DNA from: Rhopalosiphum padi
Lineage: Eukaryota; Arthropoda; Insecta; Hemiptera; Aphididae
Direction of reading: 5' to 3'
DNA length: 64,000 nt
Assembly: GCF_020882245.1 (NCBI RefSeq)
Contig: NC_083600.1
Span: 42,813,019-42,877,018, forward strand
The notes below the pieces were generated by a model that did not search any database, was not told the origin of the DNA, and saw nothing but the letters and a program-made list of their open reading frames with translations. Of this stretch, positions 25,945-38,700 are shown piece by piece. Position 1 is the stretch's first letter, and every line of letters starts with the position of its first letter. A program made the position numbers and the translations under genes.

Positions 25945-26719
25945 TATTTTAATATTTATTTTAATTTTAAAATATTAAGATTAATAATGTTAGTACGGAA
26001 AAACCTATAATATTACAACGACACAATTATCACGGACTCGCGCTAACCTAAATTTTATTACGTTTTACAGACAAAATACTGTAATTCTGATTTCTTAAGG
26101 TTTTGTGATAAATTTATGTTTATAAGTTGCCATACAGAAATGTGCTAATAATGTTGGACTAGACTAAAAAAAGTTCGGACTAGTCCATAGAAATAATATT
26201 GCAGTCCACCAGTGAAAAGTTAGTTAAAATGTATACATAACTGATAACACATACGCAAGCTCAACATGGCACGTCGTTTGATAAAGATCAAATATAAAGA
26301 TTTATAAATTGGTACCATAATATTATTCCATGTCCATAAATTATACCACCTGTCTATATAATAGATTACACATACAATATATGTAACAAACAAGTTATAA
26401 GACAAGTCAGACAAGATATTATTCTATTTCTTTTTCTTTTTTTTTGTAACAAAATACAAAAATTGATCGTTACCGAGATTATTATGTATATTCGTTTATC
26501 ATATCGTGTTGAAATAAACTTAAATGACATAGGTTAGTAGCACGGTAGAAGATAACCATGGTTAATAGGTACTATAAACAATAACAGTGTTAATTATTGT
26601 CATACTGACGATACCAACATAATTAGTCAAATAAGTCTATGCACGTATTGTTCCAATAACTGTTTTAAAAATACCTATAAGATTAGTCTAGGATAGTAGG
26701 ACGTATCATATTATTATTA
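25945..26719. other. Intergenic: UBE2K upstream region
   Basis: Includes the presumed UBE2K 5' UTR and promoter directly above 25944. The rest is AT-rich. A short imperfect inverted pair (ttggactagact / cggactagtcca) lies at 26155-26187. No gene recognised. Confidence 0.45.
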
Positions 26720-26727
26720 CTACATGG

Positions 26728-27465
26728 CAGTGGCGGTTTTACGGGGGGGGCGATAGGTGGACCGCCCCCCCCTTGGGCTGAGTAAAAACTAAAAATATAA
26801 ATGAGCAAACAGTTTACTAAAAATCGTTTTGGCGATATTTTTATTTTTTAATTTTTGTCAAAATGTTTACTGTTAACAAAAATGTTTACTCCTATTGAAG
26901 TATAGAGGGCGCTCGTTCTTTATTGGCTTACTCGCATGTACCGTGATATGCCGTATCAGGGAGGTATCAACTATCAGTAAACAGTCAACAGACCGTTAAC
27001 TTTGCTTTCGTTAACTTTGCTTTCGTTACCTTTGCGGCTTTGCGAAAACACGAATATGGTTTTGTCGTTTATCATTAATCATTATTAGATTAGGTTAATA
27101 ACAGTTTTTGAGTTCACAACGTTCACAAAAGTCATAATTTATAATTATTACCTTCATATAAAATATAAATAATATATTAATATTAGTTATAAGTTTATTT
27201 AATATGTATAATATGTTTGAAGTTTGACTGTTAATTTAGTTTGAATAAAAAATAATTTTTGTTTTAATTTTTTTATTGATACCTATTTCTTTATGTTATG
27301 CCGTTGTAGTATAAAGTTTATAATTTATATAATTTATAATTACATCTCATGTACCAAACAATAGAAAAAAAAATTTGATATGAATGCAAATTGTAAGTAT
27401 AATGTAGGTATATGCAAAATATTTTTGCCGCCCCCCCCCTTGTGGCTTCTCAAGAACCGCTCCTG
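26728..27465. mobile_element. hAT-type non-autonomous element, 738 bp, with 8-bp target duplication
   Basis: Flanked by identical ctacatgg (26720-26727 and 27466-27473). The ends are inverted: left CAGTGGCGGTTTTACGGGGG, right (reverse complement) CAGGAGCGGTTCTTGAG followed after a short gap by a G-run. Runs of 8 G (26742 on) and 8 C (26764 on) sit just inside the left end and a C-run sits inside the right end. CAG ends and 8-bp duplications identify the hAT superfamily. No transposase frame remains in the AT-rich middle. Confidence 0.88.
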
Positions 27466-27489
27466 CTACATGGCTACATTTAAACTGTA

Positions 27490-28354
27490 ATTTTTTTTTC
27501 TCAACTACTGGTGAACGTTTCAAGTTTCTACGACTTATAAGTTACAGTTTTTGAATAACAACAAATATTTTAAATCGTTTTAAGATATCGTTGGTTTACG
27601 TGATTTCGTAAAAAATTAAATTTCATGCGCTCATAAAATTTTTTCTATATTGACGCTGGTTTTTTTTTATAGTTATTTAAAGAAAAATTTATGGAGAACC
27701 TTGTATTGGGTTTTTTAACCATAAATATAAATCACAAAAATGTTATGAATTTTTAATTTCAAATTTTAGTGGTTTTGACATATTTTGTAAACATTAAGTT
27801 TTGAACTTTAAAAACTCATAAACAAAAATTGTAACGAACGGTTTTTGATTTTTTTAACTACATAAAGTACAACTTATAATAAACCTTGAGTTAAATTTTA
27901 AAGACTTTTTGGATTTATCGGCATTTCAAAACAATAAAACTTAAAAAAATCAAAAATGTCAATTGTCTAAAAATATTTAAATAAAAAGTCAAAATGAAAA
28001 ATCCGAACAAATCATAAATAGATAACGCTAATATAAACATTTGGTGAAAATTTCAAGTATTTACAATGATTCATTTTTGAGTTACAGCAAAATAAAAAAA
28101 TCGATTTTGTCATAAACTGCAGATTATACGTAAAAATTCCCGTTTTTCGTTACTTTTATTACTATACTGTCTATACTAGATTCATTTCTAAGAGGGGCTG
28201 AAGTCAAAAATCTAAGCACTGTTACTACTTTAAAACGAGATGAAAGACACAAAAAAAAACACACACATTGTAAAATCAAACATTCATCACTCCGTTCAAA
28301 ATCTAAAATTAACTGCAGAAGTCGCTGCATTTTGTTCCAAAGTATATGTAAAAG
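27490..28354. repeat. Dispersed AT-rich repeat, longer copy of family R1
   Basis: Collinear with 1-600: shared blocks include caacttataataaacctt, gtcaattgtctaa, the taaacatttggtgaaaa block and the block before acattcatcactccgttca. It ends where the inverted-repeat element at 28355 begins. Open frames in it are short and have no protein resemblance. Copy number is probably high in the genome, but this cannot be measured here. Confidence 0.7.
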
Positions 28355-29231
28355 ATCATTTTGTGTAGACGTATAGTCCATTTTTAAAACTGCATAACGC
28401 AGAAACTTTGAACTATTATATACAATTTACAAAAGTATAAATTAATATCTATAATTATATTTTATATAACTAAATAGTAAGTATACTTATATATAATGTA
28501 AAAAAGTAAATTACAAAGTTATAAAATATAGTATATTAGCTACAAGTCAAAATAATCAGTTCTTTATTAGATTCTTCATTAGATTTTAAAACCCCTAGCA
28601 AAAATGTTCACAAAAATACTTACTTTTTGTATAATATGTAAGTAGTACGTACCTATAAATTATAATATTATATTTTGTGAAATATATGTACTCATCAATA
28701 CATTATGTTGTCGAAAAAAAAATATTTTTAACAATAAGAAATATACTATAGTTATTTAAACATATACAATCAAGAAATAACAATACAATATTAGTATAGT
28801 AAGTACTTACTGGTTCTATATAATTTGTAGAAATTTAGAAGATATACTAGGTTTACCATCTAATATTTAAACTTAATAACATTTTTAATAAAATTGGTCG
28901 TGACTTCAGACTTATTTATATTATATGAATACTTTATGTATATAATAGTACAGTATCCGCGTTCTGCAATCTAAAGTTTTACACTCAACTGACAACTGTA
29001 CAAAGTGTCCACGCTTTGCATTTTTAATGTTCGACCGTACAAAGTGACCAGGCACGTATACAGGAGGGGGTTTTGCAGGGGTTCAATGTTCAAACCACCC
29101 CCGAAATAATTTCGAGTAACGAGGAAAAAATTGTTTTATTATGTTACGGCAAAATTTGTATTGCTATATTTTGTAAACCCTCCCACGAAATTTTTTTAGT
29201 ATAGGTACAGTATACGTGCCCGAAAGTGACC
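28355..29231. mobile_element. Inverted-repeat DNA element (family M1), copy A, interrupted near its right end
   Basis: Left end gatcattttgtg...gtccatttttaaaactgcataacgc and right end ...gcatttttaatgttcgaccgtacaaagtgac are inverted relatives. The inner sequence matches the minus strand of 49616-50301 over hundreds of bases (for example aagtcaaaataatcagtt and caaaaatgttcacaaaaata). Excluding the nested 174-bp insertion at 29049-29222 the element is about 0.7 kb. No transposase. The superfamily is undetermined because target duplications are not clear. Confidence 0.75.
29049..29222. mobile_element. 174-bp MITE nested in copy A, with 8-bp target duplication
   Basis: Ends are inverted: left CAGGCACGTATAC, right (reverse complement) CGGGCACGTATAC. 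Flanks aaagtgac at 29041-29048 and 29223-29230 are identical 8-bp duplications, as for hAT elements. The inserted element splits the right terminal repeat of the M1 element, so it is the younger of the two. Confidence 0.85.
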
Positions 29232-29880
29232 TAGAACCAGTATAAATTTGTTTAAATTTATTATATTTATATACGTATATTCGTATATACATATATTCTA
29301 AAAAGTTTGGGAATATAGCTTTAATAACTAAACCAATTAGTAGAATTGTTTGGCATTTCTATTTAATAAAACAAGAATGTTCAATGTAAACAATCTTTTT
29401 AACAAATACAATATTACTAGACTCAATTAAGAATAATTATTTATGTTATTTACGTGCTCGCCTAACCCGTGTAATTCAAGCATTTTTTTCTATTATTATT
29501 CAAACCATGGTTGAATTTATATAGTATTCTTTCATGCTCATAAAATCTTTACAAAATGGATGTAAGCCACAATTTTTTAAAAACAATTTTTTTTTTTCCT
29601 AGGCTTTGGCGGTTTTCGATACCCCCTTCCCACTATCACAGCTATCACTTGGAAATGTTATATATTATGTATTTATTGAATAAGTTATTATAAAATAAAT
29701 AGTTCATACATTGCAATCTCCATAAATTTCTTAAAATAATCCCTACAACAAGTTAAGGTATTTTCCGTTTGTTTGAATAATTCGTTGAATAATACTCTAT
29801 AAAATAACCAAATATTACTACACAACAAATATTGTGCATAGTGTCATACTGCATCACGGAGTGCTACACTGGTGAGCTGT
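29232..29880. other. Intergenic upstream of ARPC1
   Basis: AT-rich, no coding signal. Ends at the less AT-rich segment (about 29870-30022) that is taken as the first, non-coding ARPC1 exon. Confidence 0.5.
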
Positions 29881-30136
29881 CTATGAGTCGCCGCCCGTCA
29901 GCCCGTTTTGGAATTTTGAGACTTACCGACTTGGTCACTACTTGGACACTTGGTGACTGGTGACTGGATTGGTGATTGGGTATTTAATTAGTAGAAATTA
30001 GGAGTTTAGGAACTGAGAGTCGGTAAGTTAGATAAGGATCGTCATCCTATTTACTATTTAGTATTATAATTCCGAAAGAACATCTAATTTTTGATCATAT
30101 CTAAGAGTTTAGATTTAATTAATTCAACTTAGTATA
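29881..30136 (+). promoter_or_regulatory. Probable ARPC1 5' UTR with a small UTR intron
   Basis: A strong donor (gagtcg|GTAAGT) lies at 30022/30023 and an acceptor (cttag|TATA) at 30132/30133, four bases before the ATG at 30137. This predicts a non-coding first exon ending at 30022 and a 110-bp intron in the 5' UTR. The transcription start is not determinable; the GC-richer part begins near 29870. Confidence 0.5.
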
Positions 30137-32522
30137 ATGGAATATAACTTAGGAGATAATCCAGTTACTTCACATTCATGGAATGCAAATAGAACTCGTA
30201 AGTTTTGATTTAATCAACCAGATTAAAGTTTGAAGTATCTCAGAAAATGTTTGATTTTTTATTGAATATTAATATATTATAGAGATAGCAGTAATTCCAA
30301 ATAGCAATGAAGTGCAAATATACAAATATGAACCAAATTTGAGTGACTGGACATTGTTAGACAATCTAGATCAGCATGGACTTCTAGTAACTGGAATTGA
30401 TTGGGCACCTAACACTAACCGAATTGTTACTTGCTCAGCTGTAAGTTTTCTAATAGATAAACTTTTATTTTATTTATTTATAATTATGTTGCTGTTTTCA
30501 CCCAATAGGACCGTAATGCATATGTTTGGACAATTGATGACAAGGGAAAATGGAAACCAACTCTTGTATTATTAAGAATTAGTAGAGCTGCGACTTGTGT
30601 TAAATGGTCGCCCAATGGTAATTTTATAATAATATTAAATTTATATGTGGCATATCCACATTCAGCAATAATAATAATTTATTCTACATGTTTATCATAA
30701 TTTTATAGTTAGAATAAATTACTCAAGGTTTTTAACAAAGTTTCTTTTATATTTATCTTAGTTTATTATAGTTTATTACAAATGTACTTAACTTTTGAGA
30801 ATTGTTTTTTTTTTTAACTAAATTTATATTTATAAATATATTAATGCTTATATGAAAATAGTATTAATCAGACATTACAAAATGTGTCTCTTTTGTTTTT
30901 TATTAACTCAGGATTTTTTAGTATATATTCTTATTTATTATAATTTATAAATATAAATATTATGTTAACCCATAGTTTTTAAATTTATTTCTAGAGAAAA
31001 AATTTGCAGTTGGTTCAGGAGCTCAATTAATATCTGTGTGCTATTTTGAAGTTGAAAATGATTGGTGGGTGTCAAAACATATAAAAAAACCAATTCGATC
31101 TACAGTAACAGCATTAGATTGGCATCCAAACAACATGGTATTAGCTACTGGTACAGCTGATTTCCGAGTAAGACTGTTTAATGTTCATATGAAAGAAGTT
31201 GATCAATGTCAAAAAGTAAAAACTGAATGGGACACTGATGATACTTCTGTGCCAAATTTAGTTGCTGAATTTACCAATTCTTCTAGAGGAGGTAAATTTA
31301 TATATTTCACTCAAATATAATTACTATTTATTACAAATATTTTTATTAGTTAATTTAATATTATAATTGTTAAGATATTTTAGTAGTCTATTCAAAATAG
31401 TTGTATTGAACAATTAATCTAGAACAAATGTCTTAAATCTATTTACTTTATATTAATTCTTCTAAGTTAAACATTATATTTATACACAATTTGTCAATTC
31501 TTAAAACTTAGCGTTGTATAAAAATTATTGTTTTTATTTTTAGGTGGATGGATACATGGACTAGCATTCAATAAAACTGGTAATCGATTATGTTGGGTTG
31601 CTCATGATTCATCTATTACTGTTGCCGACGTATCTAAAGGAAGCATAATTGTTAATAAATTAAAAACAAATGAGTTACCTTTCATAAGCTGTATTTGGGT
31701 TTCTGATCGAGCATTAGTTGCTGCAGTGAGTTCATAATTATTGTAATTAAAATATTCTTTTCTGGTAAAATACAAAATTAGGAAAGTAATAATTAAATTT
31801 TAAATTTAGATCATTATGGTCAATATTTTAAATTGTAGGTATTAAGTACTTATAGTTTTTAGTTTAAAAACCATAGTAAAAATAAGTATGTTATTTTAAA
31901 TAGGGCCATGGATGTTGTCCAATGTTGTACTGCATTGACTCCAATAACAAAGTGCAATTTGTTTCTAAAATTGACAGTTCTCAGAAAAAAGAAGCTGCTG
32001 GATTAAGGTAATAATGTACAATAAATCTAAAGAATTTAAAGAATACATATTCAATTTTATTTTAAGTTTATAATTTAAAAATAATATTATTCTTAAAATA
32101 TGTTTTATAGTGCAATGAAAAAATTTCAAAGCTTAGATCGACAAGCACGCATCAACAGTGACTATGAACTTGATACTAAACATCAAAATACATTAACATG
32201 TTTACGTGTTCATAGTGAGTCAAATGATGCTGTTACAAAGTTCACTAGTAGTGGTTTGGATGGGAAGATAATATTATGGGAACTCAACGTAAGTAACATA
32301 TTATTTTTGTCTCTGAAATATAAACAATTTAATTTGTATTTAAATTACATATACAGTGGAACCTCAATAAGTCGAATTTTCGATAACTCAAATTTTATTT
32401 TTGCCCTCAACCAATTCAAGTTATTAAGGTTCCACTGTATTTTTGTTACAATTTAAAATATAACATGTTTTCTTTTTAAATTTTAGAGTTTAGATAAATT
32501 ACTCCAAGGTCTAAAAATTTAA
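30137..32522 (+). CDS. ARPC1: Actin-related protein 2/3 complex subunit 1 (ARPC1/Sop2, p41)
   Basis: Family role: seven-bladed WD40 propeller subunit of the Arp2/3 complex, which nucleates branched actin filaments in the cytoplasm. Seen here: eight plus-strand exons (30137-30197, 30283-30440, 30509-30617, 30995-31291, 31544-31725, 31904-32007, 32111-32288, 32487-32522), in frame at every junction, 374 aa against about 370-372 in other animals. WD blades are evident, such as GIDWAPNTNRIVTCSADRNA followed by YVWTID, VKWSPNEKKFAVGSGAQLIS, and ALDWHPNNMVLATGTADFRV. The last part (LRVHSESNDAVTKFTSSGLD, then GKIILWEL) forms the final blade; the C-terminus is SLDKLLQGLKI. The insertion after the fourth blade, KVKTEWDTDDTSVPNLVAEF, is the variable loop seen in family members. 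A pogo-like hairpin element lies in the last intron (32354-32437). Nothing suggests a pseudogene. Confidence 0.96.
32354..32437. mobile_element. 84-bp pogo/Tc1-like hairpin MITE in ARPC1 intron 7
   Basis: Ends CAGTGGAACCTC...GGTTCCACTG are inverted and the element is flanked by TA on both sides (32352-32353 and 32438-32439), as expected for Tc1/mariner/pogo insertion. The cagtggaacctcaata...tcgaa start is a typical Tigger/pogo terminus. The whole element can fold into one stem-loop. Confidence 0.85.
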
Positions 32523-33336
32523 CTTCGATGGAACTACAATTATATGTACATAATTCTATTTGATTTCAATAATTACTTATACTGTTACTAATTATTTGTT
32601 ATTTTATTAAATTATACTTTTTTACATTATTTATTATAATTTTATTATTAAAAATATTTTGATAAATACATAGTAACATCAATATGTTAAAATATTTATT
32701 TTATCTATGTATGCCTGCTTATATATGGTTTATATAAATATAAGAACAAGAAAAATAATCATAATAGGATTTATTGCATTTATATTTTTTTTGTCTAACT
32801 CATACTAGTTTTTATTAAATAGTTCACGCATTAAATTTAAAAATACTATAACTATTGTCAAATGACTCACATGTTTATTTTTAAAAAATTATGTCTAATA
32901 ACTTGTTATGGAACTAAAAGTAATCAATATTAAAAAATATAAAAACAAACAACCTACATATTTTTAATATTGATGTACTAATTCTCATAAAAGATTACAA
33001 TATTGCCTAGTTATTTTATATTATTATAAAGTTATAGCAATACAAGTTAAAAAATTTTAAAATGTATGAACATGGCCACATGGGACACAAAAATATTCAA
33101 CATCAGTAATGAGTAGGGAACGAATTTTATTGTAATAAAAAAATCAATATATGTACTAATTTTTCTTAAAATATGGAATAAAAATTCCAAAATATTAAAA
33201 TATTGAAAAAATTACAAAAAAATAAATATTTTATAAATATAAACATTAAAATAAAAGTATTACAAATTATATAGGTATATAAAATTATGAATATTATTCC
33301 GGAACAAAGTAATGAAAAACAACATATTGTTGTAGG
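32523..33336. other. ARPC1 3' flank
   Basis: Contains the ARPC1 3' UTR and AT-rich sequence. The part at 33061-33336 continues, on the minus strand, the hAT transposase remnant as its probable 3' tail, without an open frame. Confidence 0.45.
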
Positions 33337-33560
33337 TTAGCAAAAAATAAAATTACGACGGTTTGGTTGGAGAATACTTTTAGATTGGCTAAAACACTGT
33401 TCTACATCAACAGAATATGTGATAGGGGCATAATTCTTATTCACTGTATCAGAAGGAGTGAATTCAATTTCCAGAGATACTTGTTGAATTTTTCCTATTA
33501 AAATGTCTCTGTCAAAAATTACATATCTTGTTGTTTTAGACAAAGCAGATGATGTTAAAC
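33337..33560 (-). pseudogene. hAT transposase fragment (dimerisation domain), decayed
   Basis: The minus strand encodes a C-terminal hAT dimerisation motif: NYAPITYSVDVEQCFSQSKS followed by ILQPNRRNF. The pattern Y-A-P-x-T...V-E-x-x-F-S...K-x-I-L...N-R-R is characteristic of hAT transposases ending their catalytic domain. Only about 70 residues are open; the upstream catalytic region is not recoverable in 33560-34200. It is a dead fragment that sits between ARPC1 and the aminotransferase, not a host gene. Confidence 0.7.
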
Positions 33561-35798
33561 ATAGTTAAAAATTCAAAAAAATACTAAAATGTGTACTTAT
33601 TTACCAAATATGTAAAATAAATTTGGGTTTATTTCAATTAGAATGATCTAAATTGTACACATTTTTTATCAAATTTAAAATATCTCATTCCAATAAAATC
33701 CATTCCCTAGTAATGAGTTACACTGTTACAGTCTCAGGCTAATCATAACTAAAAGTGAGTTTTATCTTAAATTTGTAATAATGATTATTTACTAGTAAAA
33801 TCTAATACATTATATCTAGTAAACCATAGGCAAAGCAGTTCTTGATGCAGACTGCAGGTAGTGCCTACAGTATTTTTGGCCTTCTCTCCAAGACAATGTA
33901 TATAAAAGACATAAGTATTAATTCATTATATTAATATCATTTATATGTATATTTTTCATAGTGTTGAAAAATTTGTGGTTAAAAAAATTCATAAAAATTG
34001 AAATATTAATAAACAGCTCTGCCTCGTAGACCCTAACAAAAATCTAATAGTTTTATCTTAACACTGAATAAATTATAGTACAATTTTGTCATGTAAGTAG
34101 ATAATTTTAATTTAGCCTAATTTAATTGTATACTTTAAACAAAAATGTTAAATGACAAGTAACATTACCTTAATTATAGAATAGATATTTTTATCGTGAA
34201 CTCTTAATTAACATTTGACGATATTTTTTGTTTTGTAAATATTAGAATTAATAATTCCAAATTATTATATTCTTTAAGTCAGAGGTCATAAATTAACTTG
34301 TAAGAGGGCTAATGAATAAAACAAAAAAATGTCGAGGCCTAGAAAACTGCTTTACAAATTTCATTAATTTGCCCATTGCAAACTTATGCTTAAGGTCATA
34401 AAGCATAGTAATTCTCATAGTATAAAAAATGGTTATTAATTTTTATATCAATACATATTACATTTATTTTTTACATTATGTAATAACAAGATAATGATTG
34501 GGCACTATAAAACCTCATCCCTAGTATTAGTCTATGCAGTGAATTGATTATTTTCCAAGCACTTGATGAAAACCATCAGTGTTCATAAATACTGTCACAG
34601 ATCATATAATAGTCAGAGTAAGGCATTATTAGAATATATTTTTTATAACTATTCTAATAATTTAGCATAGATTAAAACAAAAAAGTAGTAGTGAACATAA
34701 TTTTTTAGATTAACAACTTTATTTAAACATAAATAAGTAGTAGCATTGAGTATAGTAATATATTTAATACATAATAAACTCAATGGTGGTATAGTTAATA
34801 GTTATATAAAAAAAAAAATAATAATATAATATCTAAACAAATTATTAATAGTTTAAATTATTATAGTCTATTTTAAGTTTTTAAAGATATTTAACTGAAT
34901 CTTATGCATACTCAATGTTATGTTTATGAATGATACTATATATTAATAAATACAATGATAAAAATTAATTATAGTTAAAAATACATGCATAAAATATTTT
35001 TTTAATTCAATTATTTCTAGAAATAACTCAGATGTAAAAATAAAACTGGTACACTTTAGGAAAAAAATAATTAAGTAACACAAGGATGGATTAAAATAAT
35101 AGATTTTTGGTATAAGAATTTTTTTAACTAGAAAATATTGTTTTGTTCAACCAAAACTAGGTTAGATTTATATAAACCATTATCGAGTTATCAAGTTTTG
35201 AATAATAAATTATTAACAGAAATAATTTAAATTAAATTTAGACTAGCATAACTAATTAACAGTTTGTGAAAATTGCTAGTTATGATTTAACAGATGTATG
35301 TAAAATTAAATCTAGGATGGAAACATTTATAAGTACAATGATACATTTTTACATCAAAATAAATAGTTTGTAGTAATCTTTAAAACTAAAATTATAGTGT
35401 TTAAAAAACCGGGAACTTTTTTTTTTAATTTTGAACAGTCTTGGTAAATGGTAATGATGTTCAGGGCAAACAAAAATAATTTAAATTTAAAATACAATAT
35501 CCATTTCCTTTAAATGTTAATGGCAACAAATTAAAAATGAATAGTTATTGTTTTGTTTAAATTATGTAGGAACGATTCTAATTAGCAAATGAAAAAATTA
35601 TAAACCTAGTAAACTGCAATAAACAATTATTATCGCTGACTAAAAGAAAATAAGTAAAATTATAAAAATACTGTAAGTTTATCATACATTTTAGATAGAC
35701 TACTTACATTTGTTATCAGTTGTAAAATTGAAAAGTAATTGGTATTTTATTTCTACTTAAATAATTTATTTATTGCTATACTTTTCTTTTAACAAATA
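33561..35798. other. Intergenic and aminotransferase 3' flank
   Basis: AT-rich with no coding signal. A minus-strand AATAAA is present near 35765-35775, about 25-35 nt below the aminotransferase stop, so most of this stretch is intergenic. The segment at 34280-34330 (starting cagaggtcataaatt) resembles a transposon end but no partner end was found. Confidence 0.5.
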
Positions 35799-38700
35799 TT
35801 ATTCCCATTGTTCTAAAAATTTTAAATGAAATTCTTTGAAATTATCCAACATAGTTTTCAATTTATCCGGCTGAGGTAGGATAGTGGTTCTGAAAAAAAA
35901 TGTGTATAGTTAATATATATAGAGGTTTTAAGAAATTTAGAAGTATTTTATAATTATAAGTCTTGGCACTAATATTACTTATCATTAAAGCTAAAATATG
36001 TATTTAAATCAAATATTGATATGTTATATTTTCCAAGCTTTACTTGTGTTATACTTATATTTTTTAATTATTTTATTTTTATTAATTGAAACAAAAACAA
36101 GCAACTATATTTACCTAAAATGATAAGTTCCTTCAACTTGTCCAAATCCAGATCCAGGTACAATGCAAATACCAGTATTTTCCAAAAGTTGAAATGCATA
36201 AAATGCATTAGGTTCAATTCCTTGATTTTTTGCTTCTTTGATTGCTCTTTCGGGTAGCTTAAACTACAAATTAAAATAATATTTGTACTTAAAGTTAAGT
36301 ATACTTATACTCGTTCAATAATCATTAAACAATTAAATTAACATACTTGTGGAAAAGCATACATAGCGCCTTGAACTGGATTGCAAGACATCCCAGGAAT
36401 ACTGTTAAATGTATCGGCCACCAATTTAGCTCTTTCTGCTAATGATTTTAGTATACTATTTTTTTCATTTTGAAAACTCTCATATGATGGTTCACCTGGT
36501 TGTGGAGGATTTACAACACAGTCCATTACAGCCTAATTGAACAATAAAAATAAAATAATGTAATAATTTTCGTAAACATCTTTTAGTAATCTATTACTTG
36601 GCCAAGAACTGTAGGACATAACATAGCTGACACAGATTTGAGTAACATTGCTTTAACCTCTGGATCCAAATTAATTACTTCTGTATAACCACCTCTTAAA
36701 CCACATTCTCCCATATAACCTAACATAATTTGTTTATTTTATAATATTACTAGTCTTCATTACTACAGTATTCAATTACCTTTAGAACAAGACATAAATG
36801 ATGCCAATTCCATTTCACTATAAGGAGATCCTAATTCTGTCAATACTTTCTTAAATGAATAAAATGTACTTCCTTCAGCATACACATTATCTTGATATAC
36901 CTAGGTATTAAAAAAAAAAATGAGTTAATAAAAAGAAAATAACATTAAATAAATAAAATACTCTATATATAAATTACCTCATCAGCGAGTAAGAACAATT
37001 TTTCTTTATATGCAAATTTAATAACATCCACCACATTCTCTCTGGTTAATACTTGGCCTAGACAATTCAAATATGTGATATATGAAATTGATAATTACAA
37101 TATTTTAAATAAAAAATATAACTACACAAATAAAACGGTAGTAGCAAAAAATTAGTTTTATTTCAAGTTTGAAGGATTTAGAATAATTTAAACATAAATA
37201 TAATAACTATTTTTTAAACTAAATTATACTCCTTGGGATTATATACAAGTTTTAGTGCTGCCTAGTTTTCTAGAATTTTATTTTGCATCAGTGACATCCC
37301 ATATTCCCACCCATTCATCTAGGTATTCTAACAGACAAAAAACTCACCAAGCTACAATTATTGTGCGACTACATAGGTAATTTAAGATAAATGTACCCAC
37401 CTGATTAATTTGCAACATTATTTGAATTTAAATATTAACAATAAAAATAAACGAACTTAAAGTTAAATACAATTTAAATTAAATAATTATTAAGTAATAA
37501 CAAACCAGTTGGATTGCCAGGATTAATAACCACAATAGCTCTAGGATTACAGTGTTTTCGTGCTTCAGTTATCGATCGTTCTAATTCATTCACATCCAAA
37601 CCCCAATTTTTATTTTCATCTAAAAAGTATCCAACCTAATAAAAACAACCCAAATAATGATTAAACATTACTTATTACCAATTGCATCTTTTGTAGAAAT
37701 AGTTATAAGATTTATGATTATTATAATTATTATATAAAGTCACATAGCAGAAGAATTTATTGTTTGTGTAAAACATTTAAGTATAAACAATTAATTTTCA
37801 TTTCAGAATTCTAATTTAAAATTATATTATATGATAGTACAAATATACTATTATATTAACTATTAGGTATATTTAATAATTCGTAATTTGTATATACTAT
37901 AATACTAACAACTAACAAGTATAGACAATAACTATACAAATATATCCTTTAAGAGTTAATGGTTTACATAGTTAAGATGGCAATAATGATTTTCAAGTTA
38001 TAAAAATATATTAAATAAAAAGTTAAAATTTTTAACAGAAAATCAAATACCATTTTTAAGTATGTAAATTTTACATTTCTTTTTTTAATTCTTTGTTGTC
38101 AAAGAACTTTCTGATTGAATAACTTTTGTACCATTCCATTTATAAAAATAAATAGGAGATAAACCTGCTGTATCCTTTAAATAAATAATATATCATAATA
38201 ATTAAATTATTATACTAACCTGTTTTACATTAAACTCTGCTAATGTAGCAGAATATAATGGATATTGTGGAATAGGAATTAAAACACCAGGTTTTTTTCC
38301 ATCAACATCAGCAACCAATAATCGTAAAATAGACTAAAACAAAACAATCAATGACTTAATAAATATATAATTAATTACTTTATATTAAAATAATAAACTT
38401 TAAATGTATAACAATATATTTAAATTAAATACAAACTTTTATTCCATCTGATGCACCAGCACACAGAAGGACATTTAAATAATCACAAGGAATACCATCT
38501 CGACGTTCAATATATTGGGCAACATGCTTTCTTATTATTTCTATTCCTGGAGAATCAGTATATGACCCTAATACAAAAATTACATTATATAAATGAAAGA
38601 TAACATAATAATAAATAATAAATTGACATATCATAAAAATATAGAGTTTTTTTTATATTATATTAGTATTATAAAAAATTAATTTTAACTTAACAATGAT

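Noticed and set aside
34280..34330. A transposon-like start (cagaggtcataaatt).
   Set aside because: No inverted partner within 1 kb and no target duplication.
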